DNA of 64,000 nucleotides from UBA2040 sp963977135 (GTDB lineage: Bacteria > Bacteroidota > Bacteroidia > Flavobacteriales_D > Crocinitomicaceae), in the NCBI GenBank assembly GCA_963977135.1, contig CAXBNN010000003.1, positions 248,001 to 312,000 on the forward strand, written 5' to 3'. The position numbers were made by a program, and so were the translations under genes. Below the pieces are notes generated by a model that saw only the letters and a program-made list of their open reading frames with translations, ran no database searches and was not told the DNA's origin. Position 1 is the stretch's first letter; each line of letters begins with the position of its first letter. This document shows positions 1 through 7,606 of this stretch, piece by piece.

Positions 1-2
1 TT

Positions 3-257
3 GGTGAAGAATTTGAAGGAACCGTTTCTGGAATTGCTGAACATGGTTTGTATGTGAAAATGGACGAAAACCAATGTGAAGGTATGGTTGCGATGCAAGA
101 TATTCCTGGCGATCGTTTCTCTTTTGATGCGGATAAATTCCAAATTGTTGGTGGAAAAACGAAGAAATCGTACAATATTGGTGATAAGGTTACTGTGCGA
201 ATTTATGAAGTTCACCTTCGTAAACGCCAGATTGATTTAGAGTTGATTGTGGACTAA
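3..257 (+). CDS. rnr: Ribonuclease R, C-terminal S1 domain (5' end outside window)
   Basis: The frame is open from the window edge, so only the last 84 residues are present. They form an S1 RNA-binding fold: a GxVSGIxxxGLYVKM strand pattern at the start, then a glycine-rich turn, and the YNIGDKVTVRIYEV segment that closes the barrel. A short RKRQIDLELIVD tail follows. This arrangement (S1 domain with almost no basic tail) matches the end of RNase R/VacB exoribonucleases of Bacteroidota. RNase R degrades structured RNA 3' to 5'. The catalytic RNB domain would lie upstream of the window, so the assignment rests on the S1 domain alone; another S1 protein is possible. It converges on the MORN-like gene, overlapping it by 4 bases. 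Confidence 0.7.
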   Translation, partial: GEEFEGTVSGIAEHGLYVKMDENQCEGMVAMQDIPGDRFSFDADKFQIVGGKTKKSYNIGDKVTVRIYEVHLRKRQIDLELIVD

Positions 258-1699
258 CGAGTAATCTTCCTCTCAATAATTTCTTCACCATCAATCGTTT
301 TAATACGACCATTTTTATAAATGTAAACATGGTTCACGCCACCGGTTTCTATGTACTCAATCATTTTGCCGTGTAGCTTTCCGTTTTTATATTTCATCAC
401 ATAAGCTCTTCTGCCATTGCCAAACCAATATTTGTGTTTGCCCTCTGGAAAACCATCTTTAAATTTGCCAACAAAAGCTTTTTTCTTGCCGTTGAAATAA
501 TACGTCCACTTTCCTTCGCGCAAACCGTTTTGCATTTCACCCTTTTCTTCGTGGTCGCCAATAAAATAGTAAGATTTTCCCTCTTGGGTATTGAAAGCGT
601 AATTTCTATCTTGAGTTAAATTCCCATCTTCGTCAAAATCTTTTACTTCTCCTTCGTATTTACCTTTGTAGAAATTTTCTTGTCGACGAATTTGACCATT
701 AGGATAATACCAAACCCATTCTCCGTTGGGTAAATCTTCTCTGTAACGTCCTTTTTGCTCCACATTTCCATCAGCGAAATAGTATATCCACAAACCGTCT
801 TTTTTACCGTCTTTGTAACTTCCTTTGAAACTAATTTTACCGTCAGGCGAATAATTTTCCCATAAACTATCCTTTGTGCCGTCGCTATTAAACCAACCTT
901 TGGCTAGCAATGTGTCATTTCGATGAGAAAAGGCCGCTAATTGCCTCCCAAGTGAATCATAATTCGTTTGAATACCATTTTTATAACCGTTTTTCAGCAT
1001 ATACTGAGTTTTCAGTTGACCATTGGGATAATATTCCTTCTCAAAATTAAATGGTATTCCGTTGTTTTCATTCGTTACCAAAACGCCATTCAAGTATACC
1101 TCCTGTTGAATCAAATTTCCTTTGTCATCGTATTTTTGCCAGAGACCATTTTTCTTTCCATCAACAGTTCGATTAATATCAATACCATCACCTTCTTTTC
1201 CATCTTTAAAATCTGTGAGTGAAATTAAATTACCGTTTTCTGGATCAAACTCTTTAAATTTTCCGTCAATAAGTCCGTCTTTGTAATTTCCTTCTTCTAT
1301 TAATTTTCCATTCAAATAGCGTTTAAATGTTCCTTGCAAAGTATCGTCAATATAGAATCCTAAAAATTGAATTAGTTCCAATGAATCGAAAACTTTGTAC
1401 TCACCATTTTTTAAATTTCGTTCGTAAGAAATGGAACGCAAAATTTTACCTTCGTTATCGTAAAAAGTCCAAACGGAATCGAGACCTTTTTCATTCCATT
1501 TTCCCGTGCTGCTGATTTGACCTTTTTCGAAAAAATTTGTCCAGGTTCCGTATGGTTTTCCGTTTTTAAAAGATCCTTCAGAAGACTTATTTCCAGATGG
1601 ATACGTGTACGTTTTGAAGACCTGAGTCGTGTCGTTTTGAGAAGATACAAAATGAATCGTCAGAAAACAAATGAGGTATGTAAAAATGATTTTGATAAT
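254..1699 (-). CDS. Secreted MORN-like (YwqK-type) repeat protein, start codon unclear
   Basis: The protein is built from about 15 short repeats of the form G-x-W-x-x-Y-x-x-x-G-x-(x)-x-x-x-G-x-Y-x-x-G, the variant MORN repeat that databases name YwqK-family antitoxin. An ATG exists at 1441, but the frame stays open upstream to a TAA at 1742-1744, and the added part (down to about 1699) encodes more repeats preceded by a hydrophobic stretch ending FVSSQND, a convincing signal peptide. No ATG, GTG or TTG occurs in this upstream part; ATT at 1697-1699 or an ATA at 1733-1738 are the only plausible starts. The end given here is therefore provisional. Such proteins are probably surface or periplasmic; the antitoxin label is not supported here, as no toxin gene is adjacent. 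Confidence 0.7.
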   Translation of the reverse strand: MIKIIFTYLICFLTIHFVSSQNDTTQVFKTYTYPSGNKSSEGSFKNGKPYGTWTNFFEKGQISSTGKWNEKGLDSVWTFYDNEGKILRSISYERNLKNGEYKVFDSLELIQFLGFYIDDTLQGTFKRYLNGKLIEEGNYKDGLIDGKFKEFDPENGNLISLTDFKDGKEGDGIDINRTVDGKKNGLWQKYDDKGNLIQQEVYLNGVLVTNENNGIPFNFEKEYYPNGQLKTQYMLKNGYKNGIQTNYDSLGRQLAAFSHRNDTLLAKGWFNSDGTKDSLWENYSPDGKISFKGSYKDGKKDGLWIYYFADGNVEQKGRYREDLPNGEWVWYYPNGQIRRQENFYKGKYEGEVKDFDEDGNLTQDRNYAFNTQEGKSYYFIGDHEEKGEMQNGLREGKWTYYFNGKKKAFVGKFKDGFPEGKHKYWFGNGRRAYVMKYKNGKLHGKMIEYIETGGVNHVYIYKNGRIKTIDGEEIIERKITR

Positions 1700-1741
1700 A
1701 AAGAATATTAAATATTTTAAACTTAAAGAATTTATTATGGT

Positions 1742-2206
1742 TTATTAGGGCTGTTAATATGTTCGAAAACTTTCGAGAAAAAGATTTGAAATATGACTTA
1801 TCATTTTAATGAACCTCTTTATGAACACGACCAAGTTACAGAATCTTTTGATTTTAAGGAATCTTTCTACGTTATTAACATTGTTGTTGAGAAGTGCAAT
1901 GTTTGTAAAAAAGTGCGATTTAAATAAACAATTGGTCTAAAATGATGGTGGGAAACTTTACAACAAATCACCAAAACTTTCCTTGCACAATTCAACTGAA
2001 CTTTGGTTTGGAATAATAATTTGATATTCCTAGATAATTCCGTTAGTACTTGTTAGTACTTTATTCACACAAAGTTCACATTTACTGTTTGTATGTTTAA
2101 TTTAAAAACTAATACTGTTCAGTACTTTAACTTTTGTGAAAAACTCCATTTGTTTGAAACTTGCGGGTATTGTGAATAAAGGTAACTTTGTAAAAAAAGG
2201 AGCAAA
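1742..2206. other. Intergenic region upstream of rpiB
   Basis: This 465-base AT-rich gap holds the rpiB promoter at its right end. Three copies of an AGTACT palindrome occur: TTAGTACT at 2043-2050 and 2053-2060, and CAGTACTT at 2120-2127. A 44-codon open frame at 1793-1927 (ATG to TAA, with a C-x2-C pair near its end) is present but has no supporting context, so it is not called as a gene. Confidence 0.5.
2161..2190 (+). promoter_or_regulatory. Bacteroidota-type promoter of rpiB
   Basis: TTG at 2161-2163, a 19-base spacer, and TAACTTTG at 2183-2190 match the phylum consensus (TTG, 17-23 bases, TAnnTTTG). The start codon of rpiB lies 16 bases further on, with an AAGGAG sequence at 2197-2202, one of the few Shine-Dalgarno-like sites in the window. 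Confidence 0.7.
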
Positions 2207-2644
2207 ATGAGCAAAATTATTCCAATTGGATGCGATCACGCAGGATTTGAAATGAAGCAAGAAATCAAGAAACATTTAACAGCGAAAGGCTATGAAATGG
2301 AGGATTTCGGTTGTTATTCTACAGACAGTATCGATTATCCAGATTTCGGTCATCCAGTAGCATCAAAAGTTGAAGAGAATAAAGGAATGCTGGGCATATT
2401 GATTTGTGGGTCAGGAAATGGAATTAATATGACAGCAAACAAACATGCAGGAATTCGTTCGGCACTTTGTTGGAAACCTGAATTAGCTTCATTAGCTCGT
2501 CAGCACAATGATGCTAATATTATTGCATTACCAGCAAGATTTGTTTCTGTGGCTGAAGCTATTGAAATGGTGGATTTGTTCTTAGCTACGGAATTTGAAG
2601 GTGGTCGTCACGCGAATCGGGTGAACAAAATTGCTTGCTCTTAA
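2207..2644 (+). CDS. rpiB: Ribose-5-phosphate isomerase B
   Basis: The enzyme interconverts ribose 5-phosphate and ribulose 5-phosphate in the non-oxidative pentose phosphate pathway, in the cytoplasm. At 145 residues it has the normal length of the RpiB/LacAB family. The N-terminal GCDHAGFEMK segment (8-17), the catalytic cysteine in ICGSGNG (Cys67 with the following anion-holding loop), His100 in RQHNDANI and the C-terminal GGRHANRV (132-139) are all in place. The ATG follows an AAGGAG sequence and a clear promoter. It is transcribed alone; its stop codon overlaps that of the convergent thioredoxin-like gene. The assignment is firm. Confidence 0.95.
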   Translation: MSKIIPIGCDHAGFEMKQEIKKHLTAKGYEMEDFGCYSTDSIDYPDFGHPVASKVEENKGMLGILICGSGNGINMTANKHAGIRSALCWKPELASLARQHNDANIIALPARFVSVAEAIEMVDLFLATEFEGGRHANRVNKIACS

Positions 2645-3870
2645 TTCTTTAGCAATTCTTTAATTAGGTTTTCCGTCTCTGTCATGTATTCATTGTAATA
2701 CTGTCCTGTGCTTGGACCTGTAAAACCGGTGTGAACATTTTCTATGTTTCCTTTTCTATCCACGAATATAGATGTTGGAAAAGAAATAATGTGATTCAAC
2801 ATTGAAAAATCTGCGGCAGCTTTGTTTTTATTGGCAGCACCACCAATCAACATAGTAAATGGAATGGAATGTCTTGACTGCAGACGTTTTAGTTTTTCGG
2901 CATATTCAGTTTCATCAGCTCCAGTTTCGTAACCAATTAGAATTATTTCTAAACCTTGGTCATGGTATTTTTTGTATAAATCCATAAAATAATGGGTTTC
3001 ATCCATACAATTCGGACACCAAGAACCCATAATTTGAATTATCGTGACTTTGCTTTTATAGTTTTCATTTGGGTAATGAAATGCTTGTTGATCAATATCA
3101 TTAAAATCGAAAGTTAGCTTGTCATTATTGACCACAAATGTTAACTCATTCGGATCTTTTAATTCATAGTTTTCATCAGGATTAGCAACCCAAGTTGTTT
3201 TGTAATGCGTCCCTGAAAAGAATTCACCAAGCAAAGTGTCATTCTTTAAATCTGCTGTAAAAAGAAAAGCGTGAGATCCATCAAAGCAGGACAAATAGAG
3301 TTTTTCTCCAAAAATATTTCCATCTAAAAAGCGAAAATCACCCGTTTCTGTCAGAAATGTTCCAGATAATTTATTGTCATTTTGATCGAATAACCCAATT
3401 GCTGCAAACATGTCTTCTGAGTGCGGTTCAAATGTTGTTTTCCATTTTCGGGGTATATTTTCTTTTGATTTTTCTCGTGTTGCTTTGCATTCAAACAATA
3501 AACCCTTGCAAAAGTGAGCAGTTAGTGGAATGATATATCGTCCTTTTTTGTTTTTGTTGTGCCAATAACCGGAAATCGTTTTCGTCGATGTAACTAGCAG
3601 GTACAAATCAGAATCAAATTCTGGAAAAGAATACACAAGGGTGTCACCTTTGTATTGCTTAAAATTAAGTTGAATGATTTCTTCACCGTTTTTTATATTC
3701 AGCGAGTACGTTTCTTTGAATGGGTTTATTTCCATTCTAAAAGGTAATTCTGTGGAATTATTTAGTTGAAGTTTTCCTATCCAATCACCGTATTTTAATT
3801 GTGGCGTTGCATTAACGGTGAAACTAGTTATACAAAAAAACAATAAGAGAAAATGGGTAAAAAACTTCAT
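2641..3870 (-). CDS. Exported TlpA-like thioredoxin-fold protein
   Basis: An N-terminal signal peptide (MKFFTHFLLLFFCITSFTVNA) directs export. Residues of about 25-250 form a beta-rich region of the kind found in Bacteroidota TlpA/DUF4369-like proteins, and the last 160 residues are a thioredoxin-like domain with the redox motif WCPNC (about 284-288) in GSWCPNCMDE and a cis-proline segment ISFPTS. It probably reduces or oxidises disulfides of exported proteins, or supports cytochrome assembly; the partner is unknown. The ATG at 3870 is preferred to the one three codons earlier because it starts the canonical basic-hydrophobic signal. It runs away from the divergent ECF sigma gene and overlaps the rpiB stop by 4 bases. 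Confidence 0.85.
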   Translation of the reverse strand: MKFFTHFLLLFFCITSFTVNATPQLKYGDWIGKLQLNNSTELPFRMEINPFKETYSLNIKNGEEIIQLNFKQYKGDTLVYSFPEFDSDLYLLVTSTKTISGYWHNKNKKGRYIIPLTAHFCKGLLFECKATREKSKENIPRKWKTTFEPHSEDMFAAIGLFDQNDNKLSGTFLTETGDFRFLDGNIFGEKLYLSCFDGSHAFLFTADLKNDTLLGEFFSGTHYKTTWVANPDENYELKDPNELTFVVNNDKLTFDFNDIDQQAFHYPNENYKSKVTIIQIMGSWCPNCMDETHYFMDLYKKYHDQGLEIILIGYETGADETEYAEKLKRLQSRHSIPFTMLIGGAANKNKAAADFSMLNHIISFPTSIFVDRKGNIENVHTGFTGPSTGQYYNEYMTETENLIKELLKN

Positions 3871-3974
3871 TAAGGCCAATTACGAAAAAAGTAAAAATAA
3901 CTTTTTTACAGCATTTATTTCTCTTTTGTGCAACCTTTTTGTCAATTTTGTGGTCATAAGTATGCTGTATAACA

Positions 3975-4511
3975 ATGGATAGAGAAAGCTTAATACGAAA
4001 ATGTATTCGAGGAGAAGCCGTAGCACAGCGACGTTTGTTTGATAGTTTGGCCCCAAAAATGTTGTCTATCTGTATCAGATATCTTGGTAACAAGGAGGAA
4101 GCAGAAGATGTTTGTCAGATTAGTTTTGTTAAATTATTTAGCAATCTAAAGGATTATAACAACGAAGGGTCTTTTGATGGTTGGGTAAGACGAATATTTG
4201 TAAATACTTGTTTGGACCAATTAAGAAAGAATAAAAAAACGAAATACGATGTTCCGATGGACGATGTAGATTATCGACTAGAGAACAACGATTATATATT
4301 AGAAAGAATGGAAGCTGCTGATTTGATGAAAATCGTTGAACAGATGCCTCCAGGATATAGAACAGTTTTTAACCTGTTTGCAGTTGAGGGATATAGTCAC
4401 CGTGAAATTGCAGAAAGGTTAGAAATAGCTGAAAACACGTCTAAGTCGCAATTTAAAAGGGCTCGGACACACTTAATGAATAGTTTAGAAAAGTTGCAAT
4501 ATGGCAAATGA
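3975..4511 (+). CDS. ECF-type RNA polymerase sigma factor
   Basis: A 178-residue sigma-70 family protein with region 2 at about 20-90 (RLFDSLAPKML, then GNKEEAEDVCQISFVKLF, and the W-x-RRIFVNTCLDQLR segment) and region 4 at about 120-168 (MPPGYRTVFNLFAVEGYSHREIAERL, a helix-turn-helix recognising -35). It lacks regions 1 and 3, as ECF sigma factors do. The next gene starts 11 bases before its stop, so the two are translationally coupled; that gene encodes a membrane protein with the size, position and N-terminal pattern of an anti-sigma factor. This suggests activity is set by a signal beyond the inner membrane. The regulon cannot be read from the sequence. Confidence 0.93.
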   Translation: MDRESLIRKCIRGEAVAQRRLFDSLAPKMLSICIRYLGNKEEAEDVCQISFVKLFSNLKDYNNEGSFDGWVRRIFVNTCLDQLRKNKKTKYDVPMDDVDYRLENNDYILERMEAADLMKIVEQMPPGYRTVFNLFAVEGYSHREIAERLEIAENTSKSQFKRARTHLMNSLEKLQYGK

Positions 4512-5376
4512 TAAATTTATAGACGAAATAGCAGGGAAACTTAGAGAGCATAGCTCTGAAGTTAACCCTCAAGTTTGGCAAGGAATAAGTTCTCAAATTG
4601 GCGCAGGTACCGCAGGTGTTGTTGGGGGGTTGGGTCTTGCTAAAATCGCCGGTATTATTGCTGTGGCAGCTTCGACTGTTGCTATAACTTATTTCGCGAT
4701 TACTAATTCTCAAGAAGAAAAAACGGAGAACAAAATAGAAACGGCAGATACTTCTGAAATTTCTAAAGAAAAGAACAATATGGTTGTTTCTCCAACTGTT
4801 GAGCCGAATGTTAAAAAAGAAAACAAATCGACGAACATTTCAAAACAAGATATTACAAATAAGAAGGAAACTACAAGCTCAACACAAAAGATTTCGAATG
4901 ATCAAATAGTTCAACCAGTAACAGAACTAGTTACGCCTATGGCACCGGAATCAATTCTTTCTATGAAAAAACCAGCAGAGTTCACTCCTGTTGTTAAACC
5001 TCAAGAAAAACCCACCGTTTCAGAATCTAAGCCAACAATTGAGCCTATTGTAGAAACCAAAAAAGTTGAAGAAGAAAAATCTGATCAGCCATTGATTACA
5101 GCTAAGTTCATCAACTTACCAAACATTTTTACACCAAACGGTGATGGTGTTAATGATGAGTTTTTTGTTCAATCTTCAGGAATGTATAATTACCAACTGG
5201 TGGTTTTAAATTCGAAAAACAATGTCGTTTTTAGTTCAACTGATCCGAATGCAAAATGGGACGGAAGAAGTTTGGGTGGAGAAAAAGTACCAAACGGAAC
5301 CTATTTATATTTTATAACTGCTGAAGACGAATCAGGAAACCCTGTTCAACAGCACAAGACTTTAGAAATACGATAA
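4501..5376 (+). CDS. Putative anti-sigma membrane protein with gliding/T9SS C-terminal domain
   Basis: The 291-residue product has four parts. Residues 1-35 carry a FIDEIAGKLREHSSEV-x-PQVW pattern like the cytoplasmic start of Bacteroidota anti-sigma factors. Residues about 44-66 form one membrane helix. Residues about 70-200 are a K/E/P/T-rich linker. Residues about 206-291 are a gliding motility-associated C-terminal domain (CHU_C/TIGR04131 type): LPNIFTPNGDGVNDEF, then a WDGR turn and PNGTYLYFI strand. Such a domain normally ends secreted T9SS type B cargo, but here there is no cleavable signal peptide, so the domain should hang in the periplasm from the inner membrane. It overlaps the sigma gene by 11 bases and is followed by a terminator. 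Anti-sigma function is inferred from context. Confidence 0.75.
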   Translation: MANDKFIDEIAGKLREHSSEVNPQVWQGISSQIGAGTAGVVGGLGLAKIAGIIAVAASTVAITYFAITNSQEEKTENKIETADTSEISKEKNNMVVSPTVEPNVKKENKSTNISKQDITNKKETTSSTQKISNDQIVQPVTELVTPMAPESILSMKKPAEFTPVVKPQEKPTVSESKPTIEPIVETKKVEEEKSDQPLITAKFINLPNIFTPNGDGVNDEFFVQSSGMYNYQLVVLNSKNNVVFSSTDPNAKWDGRSLGGEKVPNGTYLYFITAEDESGNPVQQHKTLEIR

Positions 5377-5400
5377 CTACAACAACTATGAACTGACTAA

Positions 5401-5434
5401 AAACCCTGTTGCTTAGTGCATCAGGGTTTTTTGT
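5401..5434 (+). terminator. Terminator after the sigma/anti-sigma pair
   Basis: AAACCCTG at 5401-5408 pairs with CAGGGTTT at 5422-5429, followed by a run of T. It lies 25 bases after the stop codon. Confidence 0.8.
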
Positions 5435-5453
5435 TTTTAAAAAGGGATTAAAC

Positions 5454-5487
5454 GAAAAAACCCTCGATATAAATCAAGGGTTTTTCT
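5454..5487 (-). terminator. Terminator of tRNA-Cys
   Basis: An AAACCCT / AGGGTTT hairpin flanked by A and T runs sits just downstream of the tRNA on the minus strand. Confidence 0.7.
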
Positions 5488-5493
5488 CTCAGT

Positions 5494-5567
5494 TGGAGGT
5501 CCCGAGCGGATTCGAACCGCTGTACAAGGTTTTGCAGACCTTTGCCTAGCCGCTCGGCCACAGGACC
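5494..5567 (-). tRNA. tRNA-Cys (GCA)
   Basis: Read on the minus strand, the cloverleaf is complete: acceptor GGTCCTG/CGGGACC, D arm GCCGAGCGGCTAGGC, anticodon arm AAGGT-CTGCAAA-ACCTT with anticodon GCA, and T arm AGCGG-TTCGAAT-CCGCT. The discriminator base is U, an identity element for cysteine, and the 3' CCA is encoded (5494-5496). Confidence 0.96.
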
Positions 5568-5600
5568 TTTTTTGTGGGTGCAAATATATGAAAAATCTAC

Positions 5601-5963
5601 TTAAACAAGTGTTTCTTCAATGATAATTGCAACGTTTGCTACATCTCCATCAATGGGAGGAGAATGTTTAATAACCTTTACTTTCAAAGATACTATGCGC
5701 GAAACTTCTTTTTTTAGTCTATTTACAATCCGTTGACCAACATGTTCGATCAATTTAGATCGGATGAGCATTTCTTCTTCAACAATACGGTTAATCATAA
5801 CATAATCAACAGTATCAGCTAAGTCGTCGGTTTGTGTTGAAAGAGAAAAGTCAGTGGTAATTGAAACGTTTACACTATAATTTCCACCAATTTTTCCTTC
5901 CTCAGCCAAACAACCATGGTAGGCATATATCTTTATATCGTTAACCTCGATAGTGTTTTTCAT
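5601..5963 (-). CDS. folB: Dihydroneopterin aldolase
   Basis: This 120-residue protein has the length and fold pattern of FolB, which cleaves 7,8-dihydroneopterin to 6-hydroxymethyl-dihydropterin in folate synthesis. Visible landmarks are the N-terminal IEVNDIKIYAYHGCLAEE segment (substrate pocket), DLADTVDYVMINRIVEEEM in the middle with the active-site region, and the C-terminal KVIKHSPPIDGDVANVAIIIEE with the conserved K and PPIxG. It starts 4 bases after the gltX stop, so the two form one transcript on the minus strand. The pairing of glutamyl-tRNA synthetase with a folate gene appears to be simple operon packing. Confidence 0.93.
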   Translation of the reverse strand: MKNTIEVNDIKIYAYHGCLAEEGKIGGNYSVNVSITTDFSLSTQTDDLADTVDYVMINRIVEEEMLIRSKLIEHVGQRIVNRLKKEVSRIVSLKVKVIKHSPPIDGDVANVAIIIEETLV

Positions 5964-5967
5964 ACGG

Positions 5968-7473
5968 CTAATTCAATTCACTTAAACCTGTTTCCATTCT
6001 TTCTATACATTCCTCTTTTCCTAAAAATGAAGCAATTTCAAAAATGCCTGGCCCCATACCTTTTCCAGTCAATAGAAGTCTGAATTGAGGCATTGCTGCG
6101 CCAAAGCCCAATCCTTTTTCTTCCAAAAATGTTTTGAATGCTTTTTCAATATTGTCAGTTGTGAAATCTGAAAGTGATGAAAGTATTGCTAACCATTCTT
6201 TCATTATACCAGCACTTTCTTCTTTCCATTTTTTAGATACGGTTTGTTCGTCGAATTCTGAAGGTTTATTGATTAAGTAGTCTCCTTCGGTTACGATATC
6301 CGACACGAAAACCGCGCGCTCTTTCATCAACCGTGCCACCTCTATTAGTCGACCTAAAGAAACTGTAGGATAATGTGAAAGAAGCTCTTGTCCTATAATG
6401 CTATTATCCAGAGCTTTCAAGTATTGTTGTTGGAACCAACGTGTTTTATCTGCGTCGAATTTAGCTCCCGATTTAGAAACTCTATCAAATGAAAATGAAG
6501 CAACAAGCTCTTCCAAAGAGAAAATCTCTTGCGGAGTTCCAGGATTCCACCCTAAGAATGCAAGCATGTTTATGAATGCTTCTGGCAAATAGCCAGCTTC
6601 TCTGTATCCAGAAAATAATTCACCATCTGCTGTTGTCCAATTTAAAGGAAATACGGGGAAACCTAAACGATCTCCGTCTCTTTTGGAAAGTTTTCCTTTT
6701 CCATCAGGACGAAGTATTAATGGTAAATGGGCAAATTGAGGAGCGTCCCATTCAAAAGCTTGATACAATAAAACATGCAATGGAGCGGATGGCAACCACT
6801 CTTCACCACGAATAACGTGTGAAATCTTCATTGTGTGGTCATCAACGATATTTGCCAAATGATAGGTTGGCATTCCATCGCTTTTGAAAAGAACTTTATC
6901 ATCCAAGTTGTTTGTATTTACAACAACCCACCCGCGTATCATATCTTCAAAACGAACATCTTGATTGCGAGGCATTTTCATACGAATAACATAAGGGTCA
7001 CCAGCCTCTAATCGGCGCTGAACTTCTTCACTTGGCAATGTCAATGAATTAACCATCGATGAACGTGTAATGCTATTGTATTGCCAGTTCGGCATTCCTG
7101 CATTTTTTGTGTTGTCACGCATAGTTGTGAGCTCTTCAGAAGTATCAAAGGCATAATAAGCATTTTCACTTACGATTAACTTATCAGCGTATGGTCTGTA
7201 CATTTCTTGTCTTTCCGACTGAATATATGGACCATATTCTCCACCCAAACCTGGTCCTTCGGTAGGTATAATGCCTGCCCAAGCCAAACTTTCCATGATG
7301 TATTCTTGTGCACCAGGAACGAAACGGTTTTGGTCGGTATCCTCAATACGTATAAGGAAAGTACCGTTATTGCTTTTAGCGAAAAGATAATTGTAAAGCG
7401 CAGTTCTAACACCACCGATGTGTAAGGGACCAGTTGGTGAGGGAGCGAATCTTACGCGAACTTTATTTGACAT
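5968..7473 (-). CDS. gltX: Glutamyl-tRNA synthetase
   Basis: A class I aminoacyl-tRNA synthetase of 501 residues that charges tRNA-Glu. The HIGH signature appears as PSPTGPLHIGG (11-21), the KMSKS loop as GKGKLSKRDGD (about 257-267), and the intermediate RGEEWLPSAPLHVLLYQAF segment is the glutamate-family pattern. The first methionine is preceded by a short AT-rich gap shared with the divergent DUF4175-like gene. folB follows after 4 bases. Nothing is unusual in its length or motifs. Confidence 0.97.
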   Translation of the reverse strand: MSNKVRVRFAPSPTGPLHIGGVRTALYNYLFAKSNNGTFLIRIEDTDQNRFVPGAQEYIMESLAWAGIIPTEGPGLGGEYGPYIQSERQEMYRPYADKLIVSENAYYAFDTSEELTTMRDNTKNAGMPNWQYNSITRSSMVNSLTLPSEEVQRRLEAGDPYVIRMKMPRNQDVRFEDMIRGWVVVNTNNLDDKVLFKSDGMPTYHLANIVDDHTMKISHVIRGEEWLPSAPLHVLLYQAFEWDAPQFAHLPLILRPDGKGKLSKRDGDRLGFPVFPLNWTTADGELFSGYREAGYLPEAFINMLAFLGWNPGTPQEIFSLEELVASFSFDRVSKSGAKFDADKTRWFQQQYLKALDNSIIGQELLSHYPTVSLGRLIEVARLMKERAVFVSDIVTEGDYLINKPSEFDEQTVSKKWKEESAGIMKEWLAILSSLSDFTTDNIEKAFKTFLEEKGLGFGAAMPQFRLLLTGKGMGPGIFEIASFLGKEECIERMETGLSELN

Positions 7474-7551
7474 GCTGAGTAATTTTCCGCAAAGATAAGC
7501 TTTTCACCTAGAAGGGCTTCCTACTATAGATTGTTAATTATTTTAAAGTTG

Positions 7552-7606
7552 TACCATTTTTACTATCCATTGTTCTATCTTAGTAGGTTCATACCAGTTT
7601 TACTAT
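7552..7606 (+). repeat. Two direct repeats at the start of the DUF4175-like gene
   Basis: TACCATTTTTACTAT at 7552-7566 recurs with one mismatch as TACCAGTTTTACTAT at 7592-7606, exactly 40 bases later, the second copy running into the ATG at 7605. A weak promoter (TTG at 7549, TATCTTAG at 7576-7583) lies between them. This may be a regulator-binding pair, or chance in AT-rich DNA. Confidence 0.35.

Noticed and set aside
1411..1650. A 79-codon minus-strand frame starting at 1650
   Set aside because: It is out of frame with the repeats that run through the same bases, and its product has no family pattern; the repeat frame is the real one.
254..1699. Toxin-antitoxin system suggested by the YwqK antitoxin family name
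   Set aside because: The protein carries a signal peptide and MORN-like repeats, and no toxin gene lies next to it.
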